This document shows, in pieces, positions 52,678-61,048 of a DNA stretch of 64,000 nucleotides (position 1 is the stretch's first letter; every line of letters starts with the position of its first letter). Made by a program: the position numbers and the translations under genes. Source of the DNA: Chitinophaga sp. GbtcB8 (GTDB taxonomy: Bacteria > Bacteroidota > Bacteroidia > Chitinophagales > Chitinophagaceae); NCBI RefSeq assembly GCF_019091455.1, contig NZ_JAGXJN010000022.1, positions 59,241-123,240 on the forward strand, given 5' to 3'. The notes under the pieces are model-generated. The model saw only the letters and a program-made list of their open reading frames with translations, made no database searches and was not told the DNA's origin.

Positions 52678-53643
52678 TCAGATCCTCTTCTTCAGTCCAT
52701 AACGTACCATTACGGCGCCTATACCTATCACCAGTAAGGCCATGGCGGCTTTCATCAATACCTCAGAACGTTTGGGAGCCGGTACATATTCCACACCATT
52801 TACACCCGCTACCGCCGGATTATCTACATACCTGCCCGAAGCAGGTGCTGCTTCCTGATGAAAGTTGGCGGCTAAGCGTTGTAATTCATCTTGCATGGTT
52901 TTGCCTTTCATGGGCTTGCCATGTCCGCTGGCAATGATCTCCGGCTTCAGTGCTGCCAGTTTGTTGACGGAGCTTGCTGCCTCCTGCCAGTCAAATGTAA
53001 AATACCGCGGTGGCCCCGACATTTTTTTTGCCTGTGTCATAACAGCGTATAGTGATTCCTGTTGGGTGGTAACCACGGCATCACCAGCCAGCAGCACACC
53101 ATCCTGCTCACGGAATAAGCTTATGTGACCGGGTGCATGGCCGGGTGTATGAATATAACGCCAGCCAGGCAAACCTGGTACAGAACCATCTTCCGGTAAC
53201 ATTAACAGCCGCCCGTTCATATCTATTGGCTGCCTGGGGAACAGGCAGGATGCCAGGGTCATTATTCCGCCACCAGCTGTTGGATCGGGTGGGGGATAGG
53301 CTGAACGGCCGGTTAAATAAGGTGCTTCCAGGTAATGTGCATACACCGGCACATCCCATTCTTCTGCAAGCCTTTTTAATGAACCTATATGGTCAAAATG
53401 CCCGTGGGTAAGAATAATGGCGGACGGTGCAGTCTGCGGCCAGAACAGGTGTGAGGATACCTTGCGGATCTTTTCAGCAGTGGTGGCCAGCCCTGCATCC
53501 ACCAATACCCAATGATTGGCAGCGCCGCTGTGTATGAGGTATACGTTCACAAATATGTCCTTAATACCCCAAACACCGGGTGCTACTGAAAACCATTTGT
53601 TGTACAGCTTTTTTTGTACCGGCTTAAATTGCTCATTTCTCAT
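52678..53643 (-). CDS. MBL-fold metallo-hydrolase with C-terminal membrane anchor
   Basis: This 321-residue protein has a metallo-beta-lactamase fold: LVDAGLATTAEKI, the metal motif ILTHGHFDHIGSLKRL (HxHxDH; near residue 80), TPGHAPGHISLF, LLAGDAVV and ASGHGKPM. The C-terminus has one hydrophobic helix (AAMALLVIGIGAVMVRYGL) followed by KKRI, so it is anchored in the inner membrane. The protein has no signal peptide, thus the enzyme probably faces the cytoplasm. Substrate unknown; hydrolysis of thioesters or esters is typical of the fold. The 194-bp gap to 53837 shows nothing recognisable. Confidence 0.88.
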   Translation of the reverse strand: MRNEQFKPVQKKLYNKWFSVAPGVWGIKDIFVNVYLIHSGAANHWVLVDAGLATTAEKIRKVSSHLFWPQTAPSAIILTHGHFDHIGSLKRLAEEWDVPVYAHYLEAPYLTGRSAYPPPDPTAGGGIMTLASCLFPRQPIDMNGRLLMLPEDGSVPGLPGWRYIHTPGHAPGHISLFREQDGVLLAGDAVVTTQQESLYAVMTQAKKMSGPPRYFTFDWQEAASSVNKLAALKPEIIASGHGKPMKGKTMQDELQRLAANFHQEAAPASGRYVDNPAVAGVNGVEYVPAPKRSEVLMKAAMALLVIGIGAVMVRYGLKKRI

Positions 53644-53837
53644 AAAGCAGAATTTTATTGGAATGAATGCCGTTTGTTACACAGGGGTTAGATCAAAAAG
53701 CATGCATATACTGCAATAGGATAGGGGCTCCACTATCACAAAGCATTAATGAGGACATTAAGTAACAGTATGGCGATTTAATTTTCAAGGTTAATGAAGT
53801 TATCGGTAGCGCCAATGTAGTAATGGCGGTCAGGCTA

Positions 53838-54446
53838 TCATCCCGCTATATACAGGTTATTAACCGCCCCTTGCGGAACAGCCTTATAATACAATACCAC
53901 TACTCCTGTGCTGAAGGTTTTTGTTCTTAATAATTGCAGCTGGGTACCGGGTCGTTTATCACGGAACAGGGGCATACCGTTTTGCAGGATCACCGGGTGC
54001 ACCCATAGCCGGTATTCATCCACCAGCCCTAAACGGGTAAGGGTTTGCACAATGCTGCCGCTGCCGAAAATGATCATGTCCCTGCCGGGCTGCTGTTTCA
54101 TTTCCAGGATCTGCTCTTTAATACGGCTGCGGATAATATGCGTATTTTTCCAGCTGCCTTTGCGCAGCGTACGGGAAAAAACGATCTTGGTATAGTCATT
54201 CATGCGGTTGGCAAAGTCCATTTGCGCAGGGCTGGGCATAGTATAACAGTCGGCATAGGGCCAGTACTGCGCCATTACCTGGTAGCTCATGCGCCCCAGT
54301 AAAATAGTGTCTACGGTTTGCAGCTGATCAGCTATGTGTCGGGTCATCTCATCATTCCACAGCGGGAAATGCCAGTCAAGCGTACCGTTGGCGCCGGCCA
54401 TAAAACCATCCAGCGTAACGTTCATGGATACGATCACCTTTCTCAT
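53838..54446 (-). CDS. Dihydrofolate-reductase-like (RibD C-terminal domain) protein
   Basis: This 202-residue protein starts MRKVIVSMNVTLDGFMAGAN, the standard opening of the RibD_C/DHFR-like family. Further blocks are TILLGRMSYQVMAQYWPY, MIIFGSGSIVQTLTRLGLVD and EYRLWVHPVILQNGMPLF. Members bind NADPH but most, including this, have unknown substrates. It is transcribed divergently from the GlxA-type regulator 243 bp away, which may control it. A TATCTTTG box lies at 54518-54525 on its strand. Confidence 0.88.
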   Translation of the reverse strand: MRKVIVSMNVTLDGFMAGANGTLDWHFPLWNDEMTRHIADQLQTVDTILLGRMSYQVMAQYWPYADCYTMPSPAQMDFANRMNDYTKIVFSRTLRKGSWKNTHIIRSRIKEQILEMKQQPGRDMIIFGSGSIVQTLTRLGLVDEYRLWVHPVILQNGMPLFRDKRPGTQLQLLRTKTFSTGVVVLYYKAVPQGAVNNLYIAG

Positions 54447-54689
54447 ATCCAGGCTTTTTCCAGGCTTAATAATATCGGCTCATGCTGCATCGGTTAGCTT
54501 TTATAGTAATTGATCTTCAAAGATACACCCGTACAAAGGGTTGAAAGGTGGGTGAACCGGACTTAGGGCAGGGTAGGTTTCGACTTTTTTCAGTATTTTA
54601 CAAAAACTAGCTAACCGGTCATGATAAGCTTTTTCGGGGGCTATGTTATGCGAAAGGCTGTCTAAACCGCAACAACAAAATAAGATCAA

Positions 54690-55670
54690 ATGAAACACGT
54701 ATCCATCCTTGTGCCACACGAGGCTGTTTTAGGCACCATTGCCGATCCACGTTATCTGTTTACCACAGTAAATGACTTTTTAATTGCTGCCGGGCAGCCT
54801 GCCTTATTCAATGTGCAGATGGTAGGGCTCACCAAAGAGGTTAAGCTGAATGGCGGTATCTTTTCCGTGCATGCGGACCAGCTGACCACGGAAGTGAAAA
54901 AAACAGACCTGATCATTATTCCTGCGCTGGGCAGCGACCTAAAGGTATCCCTGGAGCTGAACAAAGATTTTATACCCTGGATCATTGAGCAGCACAAAAA
55001 AGGCGCGGAAGTAGCCAGCCTTTGTATTGGCGCTTTCCTGCTGGCATCTACCGGTTTGCTGAGCGGCAAGGAATGTTCCAGCCACTGGAAAACAGCCAAT
55101 GAGTTCCGCGAAATGTTCCCCGATGTAACACTGGTGGACGGGCGTGTGATCACGGAAGAAAAAGGCCTGTACTCCAGCGGCGGCGCTAACTCTTACTGGA
55201 ACCTGCTGTTATATATTGTAGAGAAATATACCAGCCGCGAAATAGCCATTATGGCGGCCAAGCTGTTTGCCCTGGAAATAGACCGCAAAAGCCAGTCGCC
55301 CTTTATTATGTTCAACGGGCAAAAGAAACATGAGGATGAACCTATTAAACGTGCACAGGAATTTATTGAAACCAATCTCACAGAACACCTGTCGGTAGAT
55401 GACCTGGCCGTAAAGTTTGCCATTGGCCGCCGCCACTTTGACCGCCGTTTTAAAAAAGCAACGAACAACACCCCCGCAGAATATATACAGCGCGTTCGCA
55501 TTGAAGCTGCCAAAAAAATGCTGGAGATCAGTAAAAAGAATGTGAATGAGGTAATGTATGAAGTCGGGTATAACGATACAAAATCTTTCCGCACGGTGTT
55601 TAAGAAGATCACCGGGTTATCACCCATCGATTATAGGAACAAGTATAATAATGAGGCGGTGGTAGCATAA
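54690..55670 (+). CDS. GlxA-type regulator (DJ-1/PfpI plus AraC DNA-binding domain)
   Basis: This 326-residue protein has an N-terminal DJ-1/PfpI-like domain (about 1-190) with the nucleophile-elbow region VASLCIGAFLLASTGLLSGK. The C-terminal AraC/XylS domain (about 215-315) contains VDDLAVKFAIGRRHFDRRFK and VNEVMYEVGYNDTKSFRTVF then KKITGLSPIDYR. Such fusions act as transcription activators that sense metabolites. The divergent dihydrofolate-reductase-like gene is the obvious candidate target. The palindromic element begins immediately after the stop codon. Confidence 0.92.
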   Translation: MKHVSILVPHEAVLGTIADPRYLFTTVNDFLIAAGQPALFNVQMVGLTKEVKLNGGIFSVHADQLTTEVKKTDLIIIPALGSDLKVSLELNKDFIPWIIEQHKKGAEVASLCIGAFLLASTGLLSGKECSSHWKTANEFREMFPDVTLVDGRVITEEKGLYSSGGANSYWNLLLYIVEKYTSREIAIMAAKLFALEIDRKSQSPFIMFNGQKKHEDEPIKRAQEFIETNLTEHLSVDDLAVKFAIGRRHFDRRFKKATNNTPAEYIQRVRIEAAKKMLEISKKNVNEVMYEVGYNDTKSFRTVFKKITGLSPIDYRNKYNNEAVVA

Positions 55671-55782
55671 GGAATGTAAAATGTAAAATCATAAATGTAA
55701 AATGTAAAAGTGGAATGCAGCAACCCGTATCGCTGCATTCCACTTTTACATTTAAAATTTCACATTTATGATTTTACATTCT
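55671..55782. repeat. Palindromic ATGTAAA-type element, copy 4 (convergent junction)
   Basis: The left arm is GGA followed by in-register 7-bp units ATGTAAA, ATGTAAA, ATCATAA, ATGTAAA, ATGTAAA, AGTGGAA (55674-55715) and TGCAGC. The right arm GCTGCATTCCACTTTTACAT.. to GATTTTACATTC mirrors it around a short loop. It starts 0 bp after one stop codon and ends 1 bp before the convergent stop codon at 55784. Confidence 0.92.
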
Positions 55783-55783
55783 A

Positions 55784-56884
55784 TTAAAACCTTACAGAAA
55801 ACCCAACATTCACCACATAATCCGCAAACGCAGCATCACCGTTCACTTTATTGGTGGGAGTGCTTCTTTCTTTATCCGTAACGCTTTGCGTTCTGTTACG
55901 TACAAAAGCTACAGGTACAGATGCAAACAGCCGGGTTCTTCCCAGGTTGTAGGAAACAGCCGGTTCAACAGACCATACATAACCGGGCCTTCTGAAATCG
56001 CCGCTGCCACCCACCAGGTCATGCACAGGAATACCTTCTATACGGGCGCCTACAGAGCCGGTGAATTGCGCGTTAGCATAACTTACACCGCCCCGGAACA
56101 TATACTGGTCCGGCACACTGCAAATGGCTTCGTTGGCCAGGGCAGGGGATAAGGTTTCCCGCCAGGTGCGCACACCATTCTGCTCCCGTGGATTCATTAA
56201 GTAATACGCATTTCCATATACGGCAATGTGGCTGGTAAAATTATAATAGCCATTCAGCTCCATGGTAACGCCGGTACCGCCATCGCCCAGCTGTATGGAC
56301 TGATCCACTTCTCTTAGCTCCTTAGTGCCGTTAGGGCCTACGTTGTACCAGTAATCCTTTACGTCATAATCGCCGGTGGAAAACTTAATACCCAGGCCGG
56401 CCTGTATATTGCCGCGGGTATTTTTGTGAGGATCCAGCAGCCAGCGGTATACTGCTATGCGCATATCGCCCAAACCAAAAGAGTGCGTGCTATGGCGCTC
56501 GTTAAATTTATTGACGCCATTAACAAGGCCATGCTCATATTGGGAGGAGCGGGCATTGGCCAGGATGGGCACATCCAGCATAATGCTCCAGCGCTCGTCC
56601 AGGATGCGGGTCAGGGAAAGGTCAATGGCGGTTTGGTGATTGATCACTTCCGTACCTTGTGTTTGCCGTTCCTTTTGTTCTTCCCGGCCTTTAAAGTGTT
56701 TGTAAGATTTGAAATAACGGGCCCCAGTGGTGAACAGCCATTTGCCGGAGCTGTTCTCGTCCTGGTGGGGGAGCATGCAGGTAGATCCGTTGCCGCGTAG
56801 CGCTACGCAACCCTGCGCCTGCGATTTGTTTGCAATAAATAATGTCCCTGCTGCGATGAGGATGGTTGATAAAAGTTTGTTCAT
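55784..56884 (-). CDS. Outer-membrane beta-barrel protein of unknown role
   Basis: This 366-residue protein has a signal peptide (MNKLLSTILIAAGTLFIANK then SQAQ) and many amphipathic beta-strands. It ends with the aromatic C-terminal residues VVNVGFSVRF, as expected for a barrel inserted in the outer membrane. Segments such as TTGARYFKSYKHFKGREEQK, LGIKFSTGDYDV and YDVKDYWYNVGPNG recall the channel-like families annotated as meta-pathway/phenol-degradation transporters. An N-terminal Cys-bearing loop GCVALRGNGSTCML is a distinctive addition. The divergent 298-bp gap to the VOC gene at 57183 shows no clear element. Confidence 0.7.
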   Translation of the reverse strand: MNKLLSTILIAAGTLFIANKSQAQGCVALRGNGSTCMLPHQDENSSGKWLFTTGARYFKSYKHFKGREEQKERQTQGTEVINHQTAIDLSLTRILDERWSIMLDVPILANARSSQYEHGLVNGVNKFNERHSTHSFGLGDMRIAVYRWLLDPHKNTRGNIQAGLGIKFSTGDYDVKDYWYNVGPNGTKELREVDQSIQLGDGGTGVTMELNGYYNFTSHIAVYGNAYYLMNPREQNGVRTWRETLSPALANEAICSVPDQYMFRGGVSYANAQFTGSVGARIEGIPVHDLVGGSGDFRRPGYVWSVEPAVSYNLGRTRLFASVPVAFVRNRTQSVTDKERSTPTNKVNGDAAFADYVVNVGFSVRF

Positions 56885-57182
56885 ACGAGTTTAATGTGTG
56901 GTGACTGTTTGGATAAAAAGCTGTAATTAGCCATGGGCGGCACTTATAGATTCATTGTTCATTTTAGGTATAAAAGTGATTGTTCCTGTCCTGCTCTCGT
57001 AATACTAAAAATTGTTCACAACGTGGATGATCTGCTGCCCTTGTACAGCCTGTGCCGAAAGTAATAAATGTTTTGGAATTTTCTAGTTCAAAAAAGTGTT
57101 AGTTCCCGGCCGCACGCTCATCCCGCCAATTTGTAAGGTTAAATTTTTCTGGTTAGCTTTAGCAGCATTTAAATTTCCGGCT

Positions 57183-57623
57183 ATGGATCATAACCTACAC
57201 AAACCTGCTGCTAACCGTACCATGCCATCCTGTACCATTATTCCCGTGCTGGTGTATGCAGACCTGGATAAAGCGATCCCCTGGTTATGTGAAACTTTTG
57301 GTTTTACAGAACGGTGGCGGGCCGGCAACCATCGCGCACAGCTGGCTTTTGGAGAAGGCACTATTGCGCTGAGCGCGCAGCCGGAGGGTAAAACAGGGGG
57401 TGAGCAGGACCGGCATTCCCTGATGGTGCGCGTACGGGATGTGAACTATCATTATGAACATGCCTGCAAACATGGGGCGCAGATCATACAACCGCCGGCC
57501 GATTTCCCTTACGGGGAGCGGCAATACACGGCTGCTGACCTGGATGGACATACCTGGACCTTCTCCCAATCTATTGCCGATCTGGCCCCGGAAGACTGGG
57601 GCGGGATAAGCGGCAAACATTAA
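57183..57623 (+). CDS. VOC family protein, PhnB/glyoxalase-like
   Basis: About 146 residues from the Met at 57183. The fold is seen in IIPVLVYADLDKAIPWLCET then FGFTERWRAG in the first half and LMVRVRDVNYHYEHACKHGA with ADLDGHTWTFSQS in the second. The form resembles the bleomycin-resistance/PhnB-like group of two-module VOC proteins. The codons between 57096 and 57183 lack support and include promoter-like DNA. Function unknown. Confidence 0.8.
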   Translation: MDHNLHKPAANRTMPSCTIIPVLVYADLDKAIPWLCETFGFTERWRAGNHRAQLAFGEGTIALSAQPEGKTGGEQDRHSLMVRVRDVNYHYEHACKHGAQIIQPPADFPYGERQYTAADLDGHTWTFSQSIADLAPEDWGGISGKH

Positions 57624-57700
57624 CACAAGAATAATTTACTGCCAGGCGCTACCATACTATGCAGAACTTTTTTAAATTTACTGTATAACCGGAGCCATAT

Positions 57701-58450
57701 ATGAAATTCAACCTTCTTACCTTATGCGCGCTTTTTGTTGTTTTTACCGTAACGGCACAACAGAATAAGGCAGATGTTTTGCCAACCGCTAAGGGCAATT
57801 TAACCATTACACCCGTTCAACACGCCAGCCTGGCCTTTACCATCGGCAATACTACTATTTACGCAGATCCCGCAGGCGGCGCAGATTTTAGCGGCCTGAA
57901 GTCACCCGATATTATACTGATCACCGATATACATAGCGACCACTTTGATACCGCCAGCATTATAAAAGTAAAAACACCTAAAACCATACTGGTAGTACCG
58001 CAGGCAGTGGCTGATCTGCTGCCGCCGGCCCTGAAGGCAAAAGCGGTGGTATTAAATAATGGCGGCCATACTACTCAGGCAGGTATTGCCATTAGCGCCA
58101 TTCCCATGTATAACATGGGTGCAAACCCACGCCATACCAAAGGCCGCGGCAATGGGTATGTATTGAACATTGGCGGTAAGAACCTTTACCTCTCCGGCGA
58201 TACGGAAGGCATTCCTGAAATGAAGGCACTCAAGAATATTGATGTAGCTTTTGTTTGTATGAACCTGCCTTACACCATGGATGTAAAGCAGGCGGCAGAA
58301 GCGGTGCTGGCCTTTAAGCCTAAGATCGTATACCCGTATCACTACCGCGGGCAGAACGGTTTGAGCGATGTAAACCAATTTAAAGAGCTGGTTAATGCCG
58401 GCGATAAGAATATCGAAGTACGCCTGCGTAACTGGTACCCGGGCAAATAA
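57701..58450 (+). CDS. UlaG-like MBL-fold hydrolase, secreted
   Basis: This 249-residue protein has a signal peptide (MKFNLLTLCALFVVFTVTAQ). The fold is a UlaG-type metallo-beta-lactamase: QHASLAFTIGNTTIYADPAG, the metal block TDIHSDHFD (HxxDH), LYLSGDTEG and YPYHYRGQNGLSDV. UlaG enzymes are Mn-dependent lactonases or phosphodiesterases, but periplasmic Bacteroidota relatives are uncharacterised. A strong terminator follows the stop codon. Confidence 0.88.
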   Translation: MKFNLLTLCALFVVFTVTAQQNKADVLPTAKGNLTITPVQHASLAFTIGNTTIYADPAGGADFSGLKSPDIILITDIHSDHFDTASIIKVKTPKTILVVPQAVADLLPPALKAKAVVLNNGGHTTQAGIAISAIPMYNMGANPRHTKGRGNGYVLNIGGKNLYLSGDTEGIPEMKALKNIDVAFVCMNLPYTMDVKQAAEAVLAFKPKIVYPYHYRGQNGLSDVNQFKELVNAGDKNIEVRLRNWYPGK

Positions 58451-58488
58451 AGATTTTTTCAGGTAACTATCCCACTGCTGTACACAGC

Positions 58489-58517
58489 AAAGCCGGTCCA
58501 TGAGGCCGGCTTTTTTA
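58489..58517 (+). terminator. Rho-independent terminator after the UlaG-like gene
   Basis: AAGCCGG pairs with CCGGCTT around a 9-base loop and runs into six T residues. Confidence 0.85.
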
Positions 58518-58689
58518 TTGGAATATGGTCACAGGTGGGTGATGGGTGAGCCATTGCTGAGGTGAATGCGGGCACTATTGCAATGGTTGCCAGCTTGGGA
58601 GATAATCCGGGCGGTGCCGCCTGGCACCTTGTGCACGGGAAGGGTTAGGGAAGGTGCCGGGCTAGCTATAAAAATATATAGTAGTATGT

Positions 58690-58722
58690 ATTGCATAATA
58701 CTATTAAAAACATATATCTTTG
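58690..58722 (+). promoter_or_regulatory. Bacteroidota-type promoter of the DUF4440 gene
   Basis: TATCTTTG (58715-58722) is preceded 21 bp upstream by ATTG (58690-58693), a 3 of 4 match to TTTG, in strongly AT-rich DNA. It lies 56 bp before the ATG at 58779. The rest of the 328-bp gap (58451-58778) holds the terminator above and no gene. Confidence 0.5.
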
Positions 58723-58778
58723 TATTGCAATCGAAATAAAAAATTACTATTTACCTGATAATCAATGCAAATTATTAT

Positions 58779-59705
58779 ATGAAAAAGATCATTACCATCA
58801 TTTTATGCCTTTCCTTTATCTTTTTGGGCGCCCCAACAGCCTTTGCCCAGCGCCCAGGAACCACCACTTCCGGACCTTTATTTGATCAATTGCACCGCCA
58901 GGATAGCCTGCTTTTTCACTATGCCCAAAAAGACTGCAATGCGCAGAAGGTGCAGGAAATACTCACAAAGGATTTTGTGTTTTACCATGATAATGGACTG
59001 GATAATCCTACCACGGTACAGCCACTGGCCGACTTTACCAACAGCATAAAAAAAATATGTATGCAGGGCCACCTGCGCCGCACAATAGTACCCGGCAGCT
59101 TGCAGGTATTTGCAGTAAGCGGGCAGGAAGCCATACAAACCGGTGTGCAGCATTTCTATGTAATACCGGACAACCAGCCGGAGCAGCTGGTAGAGATCTC
59201 CAAATTCACCCGTACCTGGAAAAAAGAAGGTAATGCCTGGAAAATGGCCCGGGAGCTGGACTATCAGGTAACTACGGAATTTCCTGAAATGGCCGGAGAG
59301 CGTTACCAGCCTGCGCCCTATATACCGGGAGATAAAGCCTTATACGATACTATTGTAAATTTAGACAGCATCTATTTTGATACGTACAACACCTGCAACC
59401 TGGAAAAGATGAAGGATATGATGACAGATGATATGGAGTTTTATCATGACAGGGGAGGGCTGCAAACATCTAAGGAAGAATACATAGCGGCCATCAAAAA
59501 TAACATCTGTAATAAAGTACAGCGTGAAATAATGAAAGGCAGCATTGAGGTATATTCCATTAACGGGTATGGCGCGGTGGAAATAGGCTATCACCGCTTT
59601 CATAACCTGGTAGAGGGTTCCACCTCCCATGCCAGCAAATTCATTACCCTGTGGAAACGGAATAACGGGCACTGGCAAATGAACCGTATTATAAGTTTGC
59701 ATTAA
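58779..59705 (+). CDS. Secreted protein with two tandem DUF4440 (NTF2-like) domains
   Basis: This 308-residue protein has a signal peptide (MKKIITIILCLSFIFLGAPT then AFAQ) and an internal duplication. The first NTF2-like/DUF4440 domain (about 35-155) has DFVFYHDNGLDNPTTVQPLA, FYVIPD and KFTRTWKKEGNAWKM. The second (about 190-308) has DMEFYHDRGGLQTSKEEYIA, VEIGYHRFHN and KFITLWKRNNGHWQMNRI. The cone-shaped fold binds small ligands or acts as an isomerase-like scaffold; a catalytic role is not shown. A good promoter and terminator make it monocistronic. Confidence 0.85.
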   Translation: MKKIITIILCLSFIFLGAPTAFAQRPGTTTSGPLFDQLHRQDSLLFHYAQKDCNAQKVQEILTKDFVFYHDNGLDNPTTVQPLADFTNSIKKICMQGHLRRTIVPGSLQVFAVSGQEAIQTGVQHFYVIPDNQPEQLVEISKFTRTWKKEGNAWKMARELDYQVTTEFPEMAGERYQPAPYIPGDKALYDTIVNLDSIYFDTYNTCNLEKMKDMMTDDMEFYHDRGGLQTSKEEYIAAIKNNICNKVQREIMKGSIEVYSINGYGAVEIGYHRFHNLVEGSTSHASKFITLWKRNNGHWQMNRIISLH

Positions 59706-59760
59706 CAGCATTTATTGCAGCCAGCCGCACATGGCGGTTAAGCAACAAGGCCCAAACGGA

Positions 59761-59797
59761 ACGGGGTGTATCCAGCCTGGATACACCCCCGTTTTTA
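59761..59797. terminator. Terminator hairpin between convergent genes
   Basis: ACGGGGTGTATCCA pairs with TGGATACACCCCCGT (one extra C) around a 3-base loop and runs into TTTTT. It lies 55 bp after the DUF4440 gene stop and 17 bp before the end of the convergent gene. Confidence 0.8.
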
Positions 59798-59813
59798 TTA
59801 CTTGTGCTATTGC

Positions 59814-60914
59814 TTAATGATGTCTTGAAACCCTTGTCCTGGTGCGCGTAGCGGAACCACGGGGACTGCTAACAGTAGTCCGCTGGCGGCTGATCTGCCG
59901 GTTACCATTAGGCGAGCTGAAAGTGCGGGTGTTGGAATTATAGCTGCGTGTAGGCCCGTTAAAAGTACGGTTGGTGCCATTGCTGCGTGGCGTACTAAAG
60001 GTACGGGTAGTACCATTGCTGCGCGGCGTGCTGAAGCTGCGGGTAGCGCCTGTACGTGGCCCGTTGAAGCTGCGGGTGGCGCGCGGCGTAGCGCGGTAAC
60101 GGTTCACTACTACCTGGTTGCGGGTGCGCACGGTTACGGACGTAACACGCATAGGACGGTAGATCCTGGGTGCATACACGATCCGGTTGGTACGTACCAC
60201 TGTATAATACGGTGCATAATGGTAGCGGTAGGGGCGGTACACTGCCCAGGGCATGGGCCGCCAGGGGTGCCACCAGACAGGCCGTACACGCCAGCTAAAG
60301 GGAGATACCCATACCGTATAGGCCGGCGCATACACAAACCGTACACAGGGCCAGAACCATACATTTACAATAATAGCGCGGGTAGGAGCGTAGCGGGCAG
60401 TTACGTGCGGGCCGCTGCCAAAGTACGGTTGCTCTGCTTTTTCATCAGTTCCGCCGGTGGCTTTATCATCCCCGGAAGAAGGTTCAATAATAGTTTGCTC
60501 GCCGTAAATATCCTCATCGCCAACAATCTGCACCACGGCATTATCAGCAGCAGTTTTTTCCAGCTCTATTACTGCAATATCCTGGCTTTCTGTTTCGGAG
60601 ATCAATGCCTGCAGCACAAAAACGTGCACATCATTTTCCCGCTTATTCACCACTTTTATGTAGTCAATATTCCCGTCACCATTGAGGTCCAGGTTATTTA
60701 CCTTATTATCCTGGGAATTCAGCAGCTTTTCAAACTCTTCGGGAGAGGCGGCTTTTTTAAACATTTCCAGTGCGCCCTGTAAGCTGAAGTTGGCGCCCGG
60801 TAAATGAGAGGTATCTGCAGCAGCCGTGTTTGCATCTTGCGCATGAGCCGTTATGTTCATCAATAATCCACCTAGCAGGAAGGATAAGTAATGCTTTATT
60901 CGCATAAAGATCAA
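59814..60914 (-). CDS. Exported protein with EF-hand-like motif and basic repeat tail
   Basis: This 366-residue protein has a signal peptide (SFLLGGLLMNITAHAQ). Residues about 75-145 form a conserved Bacteroidota domain that starts with an EF-hand-like Ca loop DLNGDGNIDYI and continues VHVFVLQALISETESQDIAV then IELEK and QIVGDEDIYGEQ. The middle is rich in Tyr, Pro and Arg (about 170-265). The tail (about 280-366) contains degenerate repeats such as TRSFSTPRSNGT, TRTFSTPRSNGT and NRTFNGPTRSYN and is very basic. The fourth codon is an alternative start. Function unknown; the tail suggests binding to acidic surface polymers or DNA, which is only inference. Confidence 0.72.
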   Translation of the reverse strand: MIFMRIKHYLSFLLGGLLMNITAHAQDANTAAADTSHLPGANFSLQGALEMFKKAASPEEFEKLLNSQDNKVNNLDLNGDGNIDYIKVVNKRENDVHVFVLQALISETESQDIAVIELEKTAADNAVVQIVGDEDIYGEQTIIEPSSGDDKATGGTDEKAEQPYFGSGPHVTARYAPTRAIIVNVWFWPCVRFVYAPAYTVWVSPFSWRVRPVWWHPWRPMPWAVYRPYRYHYAPYYTVVRTNRIVYAPRIYRPMRVTSVTVRTRNQVVVNRYRATPRATRSFNGPRTGATRSFSTPRSNGTTRTFSTPRSNGTNRTFNGPTRSYNSNTRTFSSPNGNRQISRQRTTVSSPRGSATRTRTRVSRHH

Positions 60915-61048
60915 TTTGGTAAGTAGTCAGACAGTCAACAAGGTAGAAAGTTTAATTTTACCCGCATCTGATTTATATATGAAATATAATATTTATATTT
61001 GATCTGGATTTGTAAGAGTACATGTGAACAATATCCCGACCCTGCACT

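Noticed and set aside
58531..58680. Possible small RNA in the GC-rich part of the gap after the UlaG-like gene
   Set aside because: No clear promoter, fold or terminator of its own was found.
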